From Megalopta genalis (Eukaryota; Arthropoda; Insecta; Hymenoptera; Halictidae): a DNA stretch of 64,000 nt. The stretch is from assembly GCF_051020955.1 (NCBI RefSeq), contig NC_135018.1:4564814-4628813 (forward strand), written 5' to 3'. Of the stretch, positions 22,001 to 30,672 are shown piece after piece. The position numbers and the translations under genes are program-made. The notes beneath the pieces were generated by a model, which saw nothing but the letters and a program-made list of their open reading frames with translations, did no database searches and was not told the DNA's origin. Positions within the stretch are counted from its first letter, which is position 1. Every line of letters starts with the position of its first letter.

Positions 22001-23971
22001 AGGGTTTTTCCCCAATGGTGGGACCTTTTTATGGGTCTTTGTCTCTGGACGCAACAATAGATATGGGGAATAGATATTAGTAAGAAGATACTAAGGAAAT
22101 AACAAGTATATACTCTTATTCCACCAGATATAAAGTGTTCTCCATTCATTTTCAAAGCAAAAAATATCTAACGACATTCCTAACTTCGTAAATGCACAAA
22201 ATTTGCAGTCTAATGCACAAAATAGTATATTTTTAGCATAGAAATATTGTTTAGGTGGCAGTAACATTTTTCTTGATGATTTTTAAGAAATTACCCTTCG
22301 ATGCTGTAAGTTCTTATACCACTATCAACAAGTAGACACGATTTATATGTTTATATAGCGGCAGCCTAATGAAAATTCTTTTGGGCTTCTTTATCGAGAG
22401 CGCGACTACGTAAGGCTTTGTTGAGGGTGAATTCAGGTCGCACGAACAGATCTTACTGAACGCGAGCACTCCAGTTTACACGATAGGTCGCTTCATCTTA
22501 TTAGAGATATGAAACATTACCAAAGATTTGAAAGTCGTCTTATAATTATGATAATAAAATTTATTGAAAAAATTACTGACTTCATCGCAGCCGTTTATCG
22601 GGTAACTTATGAATATCGTCGCGATAGAAATAGTTTTTCGTCTTTTATTCGCATTTGCTTAATGTTTTTCAATTACGTGCTTTCAGTTTTTGAAGTTCGT
22701 GACGGATGATTTTCACATCATTACGTCTTTTGCGCTAGATTTATCGATTATCTGGAAATCTGTTCGTTTATTACAGCTGAAAGAAAAACTTCGTTGGGGA
22801 AGGACTGGCACGGTTCCTGTTTACGCTGCGAGAAGTGTAACAAAACCTTGACTCCAGGTAGCCATTCTGAACACGAAGGAAAACCTTACTGCAATCATCC
22901 GTGTTATTCCGCTCTGTTTGGACCAGGAGGTAAATAAGAAATAAATTTTAAAAACTGTGGAAAGATATTAACCCTTAGCGGACGACGACTTTTTCGGTCG
23001 AATCAGGTAGCAGGACAAGACGATTTTTGCAAATATGTCGAGTGTCTTATATGGTACAATAAAATGATCTTACATATAAATTATCTTACAAAAACGTTAT
23101 GTTTCGTTAGTTTATCTATATTCGCACTTTTATGAATATAATTTTACAAAAATTATGATTTGTAGTTTCGTTCGGTGTGATAGTTTATAAAACATTGACC
23201 AAGATGCATTCTTGGTTTGTCTGGACATGTATCACAGAAACAGGTCGTCTCATGTCTTCCCCCTGGTTTATTTCGACTGGAACAAACTTTGCACTCTTTC
23301 TTTGTGACAGTAACAATTACATGCAGTTTCCCGTTTAGACGACTTTCGTCAGAGTTGGCCGTCCAACTTGAAGATCTATCTCGTGGTTGACGATAATCTC
23401 CTCTCAATTTGTTGATCAAAATTTTGCGAAAGTTCAAATGTGTAACTGGCTGTTCGTTTCTGTCTTTTTACATGTTTGTAGAGAATGTACGAATCGATTA
23501 AACAAATTTCCAGTCCACGGAAAAATAATTTGCGCCACCACTTCAGGGTCTTTCTCATAAAACAGTACGTTGAACAATGTTGGAGATAATGAAATCTAAC
23601 ATAAAGAATCTCCGAAATCTCCCGTGGCGACCGGGAGTCGCATCTCGTCCGCTAAGGGTTAAAGATCTATTCGTACCTGGAACTTAGAAAAAGGACACAA
23701 ATTCTTAATTTTTAAATTATGTTAGTAATTATTTTAGCGATGAAGCGAATGTTTTTCATTACTACAATATTCTTACGCATATAAAAGCTATTCATGAGAT
23801 TAGAAATAATTCTGGCGTATTTATTTATTTCGATTAAAACTATTAATACTACTGTGCAACTGATATTAAATCTAAAAATTGTATAGGTAGTAACACAATA
23901 ATAACAAACCGTTTGTTCTCATTTCAGGATTCGGACGAGGAGGTGCAGAAAGCTATGTTTATAAAAAGTAA
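7046..23971 (+). CDS. CRIP1: Cysteine-rich protein 1 (CRIP), single LIM domain, 78 aa
   Basis: Three coding exons (7046-7085, 22777-22929, 23928-23971) join in frame to a 78-residue protein, the usual length of CRIP1. The single LIM domain fills residues 4-56. Ligands are C4, C7, H25, C28 (first zinc) and C31, C34, C52, C56 (second zinc), with W24 next to H25. After it comes the glycine-rich GPGGFGRGGAESY tail typical of CRIP proteins, which separates it from MLP/CRP proteins that have longer linkers or more LIM domains. CRIP proteins are small cytosolic/nuclear zinc-binding adaptors. No enzymatic role is known. The start is the first ATG, immediately upstream of C4. Exon 1 codes for only 13 residues and is followed by a 15.7-kb intron. 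A poly(A) signal, AATAAA, lies at 24198-24203. Confidence 0.96.
11193..11254. repeat. Degenerate hexanucleotide array (GAGCAY / GGGCAY)
   Basis: About ten consecutive six-base units alternate between GAGCAT, GAGCAC, GGGCAC, GGCACG and GGGCAT. The unit length is constant while the bases drift. The array sits in a CpG-rich block inside CRIP1 intron 1. Confidence 0.85.
11592..12493 (+). mobile_element. 902-bp piggyBac-type deletion derivative with N-terminal transposase remnant
   Basis: TTAA lies at 11588-11591 and 12494-12497. The 13-bp inverted ends are CCCTCTATGGGCC and GGCCCATAGAGGG. An ORF at 12020-12268 encodes an acidic polypeptide (SESDEDCP, IDSDDEF, LSSDEE) like the extreme N-terminus of piggyBac transposases. 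No catalytic DDD core is present. Internal palindromes such as GTAACTTTCAGGTTAC (about 11909) recall the CATGTAACTTTCAAG next to the left end. Confidence 0.88.
12020..12268 (+). pseudogene. piggyBac transposase, N-terminal fragment (82 codons)
   Basis: The ORF begins with ATG (MDTKSYKNKRG) and is rich in Asp, Glu and Ser, as in the disordered N-terminal segment of piggyBac transposases. It then stops before any DDE_Tnp_1_7 core. It lies in the middle of the 11592-12493 element and is read as what remains after internal deletion. It could still be translated, but it cannot be catalytic. Confidence 0.65.
12612..12772. mobile_element. 161-bp TA-flanked MITE, family T copy 2
   Basis: The ends are TACAGTAAATACTCCCC and GAGAAATTACAGTA (diverged). 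The interior shares CAATTGTCC, the CGAGCCTCGCGGCTCG palindrome and CAAATTGTCCATTTTTGTTT with copies 1 and 3. It is older or more decayed than copy 1, with a 27-bp shortening. Confidence 0.8.
18461..18861. mobile_element. TA-flanked MITE, family T copy 3, split by an insertion
   Basis: It starts TACAGTAAATTCTCTC. It resumes after the inner element with TCGTACCTCCTCTTCCCAAA and ends GGGAGAATTTA. Removing 18537-18790 plus one TTAA restores CTCGATTAATCGTACC, matching CTCGAATAATCGTATC in copy 1. The other copies therefore act as an empty-site control. Confidence 0.85.
18537..18790. mobile_element. 254-bp TTAA-flanked MITE (family B, CACATTAAAGGCGGG ends)
   Basis: TTAA lies at 18533-18536 and 18791-18794. 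The 15-bp inverted ends are CACATTAAAGGCGGG and CCCGCCTTTAATGTG and are perfect. It is non-coding. It lies inside the family T MITE, making it the youngest of the three nested elements. Confidence 0.92.
18958..19632 (-). mobile_element. 675-bp piggyBac-type element (family C), copy 1
   Basis: TTAA lies at 18954-18957 and 19633-19636. The inverted ends are CACGTTGACTGCC and GGCAGTCAACGTG. On the minus strand it carries a 72-codon acidic ORF (19225-19443) and, one frame over, a Cys/His finger tail. Two subterminal palindromes of the type GTCACCCGTATTCGGGTGAC lie next to the left end, which is the 3' end relative to the ORF. It is nearly identical to 46156-46829 in the opposite orientation. Confidence 0.92.
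19225..19443 (-). pseudogene. piggyBac transposase N-terminal remnant (family C, copy 1)
   Basis: The 72-codon frame (PGRRSINKITSSDSDLDTDK...) is acidic and identical in protein sequence to the copy at 46345-46563. It begins at a TTG, so its true start is unclear. It ends DQRHEHI-stop. Directly downstream, in another frame, come FCPSCPDQPQLCRECF and VIHCE-stop, a zinc-finger C-terminus typical of piggyBac transposases. The catalytic core is absent. The arrangement is what an internal deletion joining both ends out of frame would leave. Confidence 0.75.
20711..21245. repeat. Direct repeat, two ~215-bp units, offset 320 bp
   Basis: Units at about 20711-20934 and 21031-21245 both begin TGGAATAAGAATCCCAGGAT and both contain TAACTCCTGGCCGTCATTTT and GTAATGTAAACAAGC near the end. 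Identity is above 90% by eye, with a few small indels. The spacer of about 100 bp is not repeated. Similar GC palindromes flank the block at about 20552 and 21434. Confidence 0.85.
22777..22929 (+). CDS. CRIP1: CRIP1 exon 2 (core of the LIM domain)
   Basis: The acceptor TTACAG precedes 22777 and the donor GTAAAT follows 22929. The 153 nt encode residues 14-64, including DWHGSCLRCEKC and GKPYCNHPCYSALFGPG. Both junctions split Ala/Gly codons in phase 1. Confidence 0.96.
22982..23658 (-). mobile_element. 677-bp piggyBac-type element (family D), copy 1, inside CRIP1 intron 2
   Basis: TTAA lies at 22978-22981 and 23659-23662. The inverted ends are CCCTTAGCGGACGACGAC and CTCGTCCGCTAAGGG. The minus strand encodes the C-terminal half of a piggyBac transposase. 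A 720-bp relative of high identity is at 31196-31915. Confidence 0.92.
23153..23558 (-). pseudogene. piggyBac transposase C-terminal fragment with -1 frameshift
   Basis: Two overlapping minus-strand frames (23376-23558 and 23153-23437) together read LKWWRKLFFRGLEICLIDSY, then, after a one-base loss near 23460, LNFRKILINKLRGD, a basic linker and a Cys/His finger (KECKVCSSRNK, HETTCFCDTCPD, MHLGQCFINYHT). This order (end of the catalytic fold, L..L motif, terminal RING-like finger) is the piggyBac transposase C-terminus. The copy at 31.4 kb lacks the frameshift. Confidence 0.8.
23928..23971 (+). CDS. CRIP1: CRIP1 exon 3 (C-terminal tail and stop)
   Basis: The acceptor is TCATTTCAG before 23928. 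The exon encodes GFGRGGAESYVYKK and then TAA at 23969-23971. The phase fits exon 2. Confidence 0.95.
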
Positions 23972-24197
23972 ACAGCAAATAATATCAAATGACAAAATAA
24001 GTTATTGCTAAGTGGACCGCGTTACCTGTGCTATAGAATTTATTATTAAAGTAATTATAAACAGATCATCTAGGAACACATTTACGAAGAACAATCTCTT
24101 CGTAGACAATATGGAAAATATCCTATGACATGATGCACATATTCAATTTTTTATAAGATTAGATTTTATGTACAATGTTATTATATATTAACCATTG

Positions 24198-24203
24198 AAT
24201 AAA
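24198..24203 (+). terminator. Probable CRIP1 polyadenylation signal
   Basis: Canonical AATAAA lies 227 bp after the CRIP1 stop codon, in AT-rich sequence. An ATTAAA at about 24044 is a weaker alternative. Confidence 0.55.
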
Positions 24204-24795
24204 AATTTGTAGCTACTTTAGCCTATTGATTGCTTATTACTTGGCAATAAACAAGGAAACAGTATTTTCTTCAGACGGTCGCTTACTTTTAACAGAAACT
24301 GAAAGTACCGATCATAGCTCGACTGAATTATTGGTAATATCATAGGAGTGGATCTAGCAACCAATATCTTATCGTCTGCGTTAGAATCCTCCAAACTTGA
24401 CACAGAAAAGCTCATAAGATACATAGTCTGCATTACCGACACTGCAGAAAATGCTATACCGCAGACGAGGTACATCGTGACTGCCATACCGACGTAGAAA
24501 TTCAAAACTGATTTCAGCGTCCTCTACACGTGTGTAAATGCGTAGTTATTATGGTACGCATCTGTGGTCCGCTGAGGCGAAGGGGAGCGAGATGCTGCGA
24601 CGAGAGTGAGAAAGCTTAGCTCTCGTGGCATCGATGCTGCGTGCTGTCTTGTTCCGAGCCTTGGTGTACAATATAACAGTGTCTCTATCAGTATTGAACG
24701 ATGTTATTACAAAATGAAAGATACATAAAAATAAATATTAAATTTAAAATGTTGTGCTCTGTTATTCGCCAAGGACTAAAAAAATGCTAGCACTG

Positions 24796-24830
24796 TAAAG
24801 CTTATGAATTTATTAACGTTGTAAATATAC

Positions 24831-24904
<74 letters not shown>

Positions 24905-24930
24905 GCAAGAAAATATGTCTGAAACTATTG

Positions 24931-24995
<65 letters not shown>

Positions 24996-25033
24996 TGGGT
25001 ATATTTACAACGTTAATAAATTCATAAGCTTTA
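24796..25033. repeat. Long perfect inverted repeat (fold-back) around CT, TA and GA microsatellites
   Basis: The left arm, TAAAGCTTATGAATTTATTA onward through ATACCCATCTCTCTCT, begins at 24796. Its exact reverse complement ends at 25033 (AGAGATGGGTATATTT...AAGCTTTA). The arms match for more than 50 bp including the CT/GA tracts. Between them lie the rest of a ~70-bp (CT)n run (about 24834-24905), a short unique spacer and a (TA)n run (about 24933-24979). Confidence 0.9.
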
Positions 25034-26639
25034 TATATATATATATATCACTAATTATATAATTAGTAGAAATGATTGTATCATAAAATGTTTCATAAAT
25101 ACTGTTTCCATCATTGAAATATTAGCGCCGTACACGCTTATTGCCTCCAAATAATATTCAGCAGTCATAGTAGAAATGAAATATGCAGGATATTCGCTGC
25201 TTGCTAACGTGCCTAATTCTGTGAACTATCGGTAACGTTGATCGCGACACGAAATGGTAAGGGGTCTCTAAAGTCCTCCAAATCTGAGACAGGAGAGCAC
25301 ATAGGATGCAATGTCTATACGGATCCTAAGTCTGTGAATGTATTTTCAAAAGCTTGCAATGGTGCAAATTTAGCCTCCTCAGATACTCACTTTTCTCTGT
25401 TGCAGTCAAATGTAGTTCGCTAGTTTACCGACCGATCTACGTAGGTAGAGTCTGCCATCGTACCACAGCATTTTCTACGGAGTCGGTAATTCAGACCGAA
25501 ACACAAACGTGTCAGATCCCTGCAATTAATCCCCTCTGCTGTTGAAAAGCAATGAACGGACACGTCTGATCATAGTTTTTTACTGGATCTATTTCTTGTA
25601 AATTCTACTGTACGCGAATCTGGCAAATTCTCAAATTCAATTTATTCGAAAACGAAGCGTCGGTCGATAATATTTTACGAGTTCTTTCTACTTACCTATG
25701 CACAAATGAAAATCTTTTCTTATCCAATTAATTTTTTTCCTTATGTATATTTGTTTTCTTTACGTATTCGTGGTTTTATTATTAACAAGTTTAACTGAGT
25801 TGTGCATTTATTAAACAATATATTTACTGGTATAATATCATATTTAATTCTGCTTTCATAAAATACTTATTATGAATGATCGTACATCAGTTACAATATC
25901 AAATACATCAATTTCGGTATTTCATATATTTAGATAGTGACGTTTTATTTAATAACTAGTGTAAAGGCATTCAGAATATCTGTAAAAATGAGACTTCTCA
26001 CTTGACCCAGGATAAATAATCGACAGCAGCGAGTTTCATATAAACCTCATATTTATTTAAAAAGGATGTACAGAGTTTTGTTTGCAAGTATCAACAGCGA
26101 GACTCGGCAAGAGCGGCGCACGGAACAAGAATATCACACGTGTATGAAGTGAAAGAGAAATAATAGGCAGAAACATGTTTGTTATTTCGATTAGAAACTT
26201 CGCGGGGCGCAGCATCCAAGCCGAAATCTCAATTTCATATGTGTTTTTGCACCCGTTTGCAGGCTGTGTGCGCATGAGTTTCTGTATGTATCTATGTGTG
26301 TGCGCGTGTGTGTGGAGAGGGGGGGGGGGGGTTCTAAAGGGAAGGCGAGTGTGGGAGTGATAAATATTCCCTTCGTTTGAATGCTGCGCGAAAAGTGTTT
26401 CAGTTCCATTTGTAGCGATGCATCGATTTCCATTTACGAACGAATTGACATTGCATCGTCGTGCTGTTCCTCATTACGCTTTGTTAAAAAAAAAAAAAAA
26501 AGAAAAGAAAAAATACCGCCTCCATCCTATGGAGGCTTGGAAACGTTTTACTGCGATATTGCTCTCTCAATGGATTTCTTTGGCAAAACTTATTACACAT
26601 AGGTCGTCGTTACAATTAATAAATAATAAAGGCAATTAA

Positions 26640-26700
26640 ATAATAATATAATAATAATAATGATGATAATAATAATAATAATAATAATAATAATATAATA
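26640..26700. repeat. (AAT)n trinucleotide microsatellite
   Basis: About twenty AAT/ATA units with a GATGAT interruption, continuing as degenerate ATAATAATC units to about 26790. Long frames across it on either strand are repeat artefacts. Confidence 0.9.
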
Positions 26701-28544
26701 ATTAGAATAATAATCGTGTGATAATAATGAAAATAGCGATAATAGCAAATAGAATAATAATAATCATCGTTATGATAATAGGTAATAGAATAACAAAAAG
26801 TGAAGTACGCATTAGTCAAAATTACAATCCCGACAATCGTAAATCGCATTGAGAACGTCAGATCTTGTTCTGATTCTGTGGGTAACACCTTACGAACGAG
26901 GAGCGACGAAATTACTGTTTTTTCTCGTTGCAAGAAAATGTGCTGCGATTAACGATATATCGGATCTCGAGGGCTCGAAGATCTAACAGGATCGCAATTT
27001 TCCATCCATTCTCTATCACGCTCGTTCTCTCCTCCACTCTTCGCTGTACGTGCCATCGTCTTCCCGCTTACGTTTCTTCGCGATACACAACGCTCAAATA
27101 CGACAACGTGTTTCGCGATTAGCAATTAATCGGTAGCAAGTGATCGCGGCTATCGATCTTTCGTCCTCGCGACAGAAGCGTAATGAACACCTGAAGATCG
27201 CAACTGTGAGAATAAAGAGCGAAATTATTATCCATGATCGTTGTGATGATTCCGAGAAATCGGCCGCGAGACAATGATTTCGCGTTGATTCGACGCGCGG
27301 ATCGAAGAACGATCTGCGAAGTCGTTGCGAGGACGCTTCGGATCGACGCTGTTCGATGGTTGTTCCTTTCGAAATGAAGCGAACGGCGGAGTTGAAAGGA
27401 TGAAGATTTCACAGCGAATGATCAGCGAATGTTCGAATAAATAATACGCGAATAAAAATAGATTAAAAACCATGATTAGGATAAGTATAACAACAGGGAA
27501 TGTCGAGTGGCCTGTTATCGTTCACGCGCGGTGCGTTCGAATATAATTCGCTAATTATGAGATAACTGTGATGCGAGCTCGGAAACCCATTTTATGGTGA
27601 ATTTCTCAAGCGAAACACGATCGACTGATAATCTCCTCGACGCAGGACAACGGTTACATCTAGTTGATTGCGCTGATTATGAAGATCGTTAATTAAAATC
27701 GCCGTCGTTCGACAAACTCATTGCACTACTTGCGTTAAGAACTTAAAAATCGGCCGAACCCGCTGACAAGCGAAGAATAAATTAACCCGAGTGTTATGTA
27801 ATAAATAAATACATGTTTAAAAAAAAAAGAAAAGAAAAACAATATTTTCAGATTGCAAAAAGAGCGTCGCTGTTGCGTCCCCGTACGCGCGTTCATCCGC
27901 GAGAATTCGAACGGTCCGGTCGCCTGCGCATAAATTTCCTCATTAAGGTTACAAATTAACATTTCTGCCCGTTAATCATCGAGAAATTGCGAGCACGTAA
28001 CTTCTCATTAAAGCGAGCCGTTGCCGGACGTTAATTACGGTCTCGCGGCCAGTTCTTTTTTTGCCGTTTTCGAGCGTTCCGCATAACATTAAGCCGGAAG
28101 CAATGCGGCTTCCGGAGTGTTCGCGCCGAGGTGTCGGACGAAACGCGAGAAGCGGCGCGATTAAGTCGTTGCTTAATTCTCTGTTAGACGTCGAATCGGT
28201 AATCAAAATCTCGTCGCGTGCCCGACGAATGCTCACGGATGATTCGCGATCGAACGCACGCCGGTGTCGGCCGGTGGAAGCCATCTTTTTACGTCCTCCT
28301 CGCGCCATTAATCTCTGCGCAAACCGATGGGCTCGGAAGTTATCCCGTTTCACCTTTCACGCTTTTCCGATTGCAAATTCAGATTCGCTGATTGTTCTCG
28401 ACTCGTCGATCCAGCGCGTCGCTCGCGGAGCGTTTATATTTGGTTTTGAATACACAGGAGCATTTTGCGCGCCGCGCGTCGCGCGTTGCGTTTCCCGGAT
28501 TACGTGCGCGTGAACTGATCCATAGATTCGCGTGTCGTTTTTAA

Positions 28545-28789
28545 CCCCTTGACATACCGTCTTCTTCGCAGTTACTGTAATTACAAATTTTTCGATTGCG
28601 ATCATTTCTTAGAAGGGACAGAAAATTGATGCTTATCGTGTGCCTAAATTTACTCGGATGCTCAAATATTGATGACAAGAGATCAGAATTTTATTCCAAT
28701 TTCAAAGGACAGAATAACACATCTATACTCAATTAATTATTATCAGAAATTTTCATGACGAGTCGGACTCGCCAAAATACGGCAAGGGG
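28545..28789. mobile_element. 245-bp TTAA-flanked MITE (family A), second intact copy
   Basis: TTAA lies at 28541-28544 and 28790-28793. The ends are CCCCTTGACATACCG and ACGGCAAGGGG. It has the same length and internal order as the copy at 3496-3740, with scattered substitutions. Confidence 0.9.
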
Positions 28790-29407
28790 TTAAGGTACGT
28801 AATGCTTATGTCAAGGTTATTTTAATTACGCGAGCGGAACGTGTGGTCAACACACGCAACGTGTAATCAGTAGCAGGTCATTAACGGAAATTTCGGTCGC
28901 ATCTTTTGTTCTCTTCAATTTGCAGAACGATCGAACGCGCGGTCAATGAGACGATTCGACTGTCGCGTACCGGGATGCTCGTCGGGAGAAATGTCATGGG
29001 ATCGAAAGGAAAGCACGTAGAACGTTTCGCACACGGCGTTTAAAATGCTGCACTGTATATCTCCGACCTGTACATTTGTAAACTTGTCGCTCGAAACCGC
29101 CGTTAAAAACTGTGCATCCGTCTAAGCTACGCAACGCACGCAACCATCATATCGGCAATCAGTGTCTGTGGTCTTTGGTTTCTACAAAAAATATATATAA
29201 TATCCTTAACAGTTAATGATCGTTCCGTCGATTCTTGATTTAAAAATCTCAATAAACTTACCGATTAGGTCTACCATATACTCTATGTCGTTTTTGGAGG
29301 GGATTCGGGGTTTTAGGGGTTGGTAGGGTCGTGCTTATTTAGGAGAAAGAACGTGCCATCGTCTTCGGCAGTTGACTCTGTCTGTGTTTACGCGAGTATA
29401 TGTATTA

Positions 29408-29465
29408 TTATTTATATATATATATATATATATATATGTTTTTTTCAATTTTATATATATATATG
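29408..29465. repeat. (TA)n tracts
   Basis: Two TA runs (about 29414-29437 and 29452-29463) are separated by TGTTTTTTTCAATTT. Confidence 0.85.
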
Positions 29466-30442
29466 TACACATTCTAAATACCGTCGACGACAAATGTGCC
29501 CAGCTGCATCTGCTTGCCACAATCACCGGTGTTCCGTCTATCAAGGTAAAACCGTCCGAATGCACGGGCATATTTGGAGGGGTGACCGACTCTTAGAATT
29601 ATTCTAACTGAAGATCGTTAAATTAATCTACCTACGGTTACACGCACTCTACAGAGTACCGACACTGTTGGCGTAGGCCGCGGGGGAAGACGGCGGTCTC
29701 GTCCGCGCGGCTCGACACCCTTGTCCTCCTTCGAGCTGACTGGGGGGGCCAGACACTTGTCGATTTGTTGCCGTTCGTCTTCGAATTCTCTCCGTTAGTC
29801 ATCGACGTTGAGACGGTGTTGTGCGAGTCTCGTGAATCAGACGCCACAGGCAGTTCCGACGATTACCGATTTACTCTCGACAATGTGTGCACGTCCTCGA
29901 TGCTTTTGTTCCAATAATCTTCTATACACGATCGTTATCATCGTTATCATCGCCATCCTCATTCTCGTAATCATTGTCCTCGACTTTGTCGTCGTCGCCC
30001 ACCGAGTGTTATTTACTTAGCTGCGTACCACAATCGTTGAATCGTCTAATACCCATTGTCAAGTGAAGCGTCTAAGTCTCTATCTCTCTCGGGATTGTCA
30101 TGTTCGACAAAATTGAATGTATCGATCCGGCGATCGTGTGTAGTCCGCCGAGAATCGATCGTGTAAAGAGTGTCACACCGGTACGTGTCTGGCCATCGGC
30201 CGACTCAACTCAGTCCCCATGGTTTCCATTCGAGTCTACAGCGGTTCGTTTCACCGAGCCCGCTGTCCCGATCGTATTTCCCCAATATCGATGGGCGGTT
30301 AGAATCCGTTCCCGAGCCGTTCAAAATAAAGAGATCATTGCTTGTCGTCAGCGTGGTTCCTCGCAATATGGCGTCCATCGTCGCTGCTTGCTGTTTCCAC
30401 TCCTGGAAAACATTCTGCCCGGAGCTGGTCTCCATCGATCAA

Positions 30443-30672
30443 TCAGGCCAGATAGAGATCCGTCGGCGTGGAAGTGTGATCCGGTTTGGTGCATGCACTT
30501 CCGGTCGGCGAAGCTGCGCTCGCGCCGCTGCTCGCCCTGGTTGCTGCCAAAGGCGAGCGACTAGCCACGTCCGTGCTGTTGTCAGGCCCACCGTTGTTAC
30601 ATCCGCCGCCCTGCTGCGGATTGTTGTGGGAAGACGCCAGCGTGTCCCCGTTACAGTAATAGTACGTGGAGT
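30443..30672 (-). CDS. sv: sv last coding exon and stop
   Basis: The acceptor GTTATTGCAG precedes 30672. The exon encodes NSTYYYCNGDTLASSHNN, a Gly/Asn-rich stretch, SPLAATRASSGASAASPTGS and ACTKPDHTSTPTDLYLA, with TGA at 30443-30445. The SPLAATRA/ASAASPTGSACTK block is the diagnostic shaven C-terminus. Confidence 0.95.

Larger units (their letters stand above)
7086..22776 (+). other. CRIP1 intron 1, 15.7 kb
   Basis: No additional host exon is visible. It holds several AT-rich blocks, GC/CpG-rich blocks at about 10.95-11.5, 15.2-15.6, 16.2-17.9 and 19.8-20.5 kb (candidate regulatory DNA), and most of the transposon insertions between 11.6 and 19.7 kb, listed separately. The longest frames in the GC-rich blocks are low-complexity and overlap on both strands, so I do not call them genes. 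Confidence 0.65.
22930..23927 (+). other. CRIP1 intron 2
   Basis: This intron of 998 bp is two-thirds occupied by one piggyBac-type element (22982-23658) in antisense orientation. Without it the intron would be about 317 bp. Confidence 0.85.
23972..30442. other. Interval between CRIP1 and the 3' end of shaven
   Basis: It contains the CRIP1 3' UTR (to about 24.2 kb), simple repeats (24.83-25.0, 26.64-26.70, 29.41-29.46 kb), a long fold-back (24796-25033), a GC/CpG-rich block at about 27.0-28.5 kb and one family A MITE. The shaven 3' UTR should begin at 30442 and extend downward, but I see no convincing AATAAA on the minus strand, so its end is not placed. No further gene is recognised. The 150-codon frame at 28061-28513 looks like chance in CpG-rich DNA. 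Confidence 0.5.

Noticed and set aside
28061..28513. 150-codon plus-strand frame
   Set aside because: It lies in a CpG-rich block where long frames occur on both strands. It is Arg/Ser-rich with no domain and no splice context.
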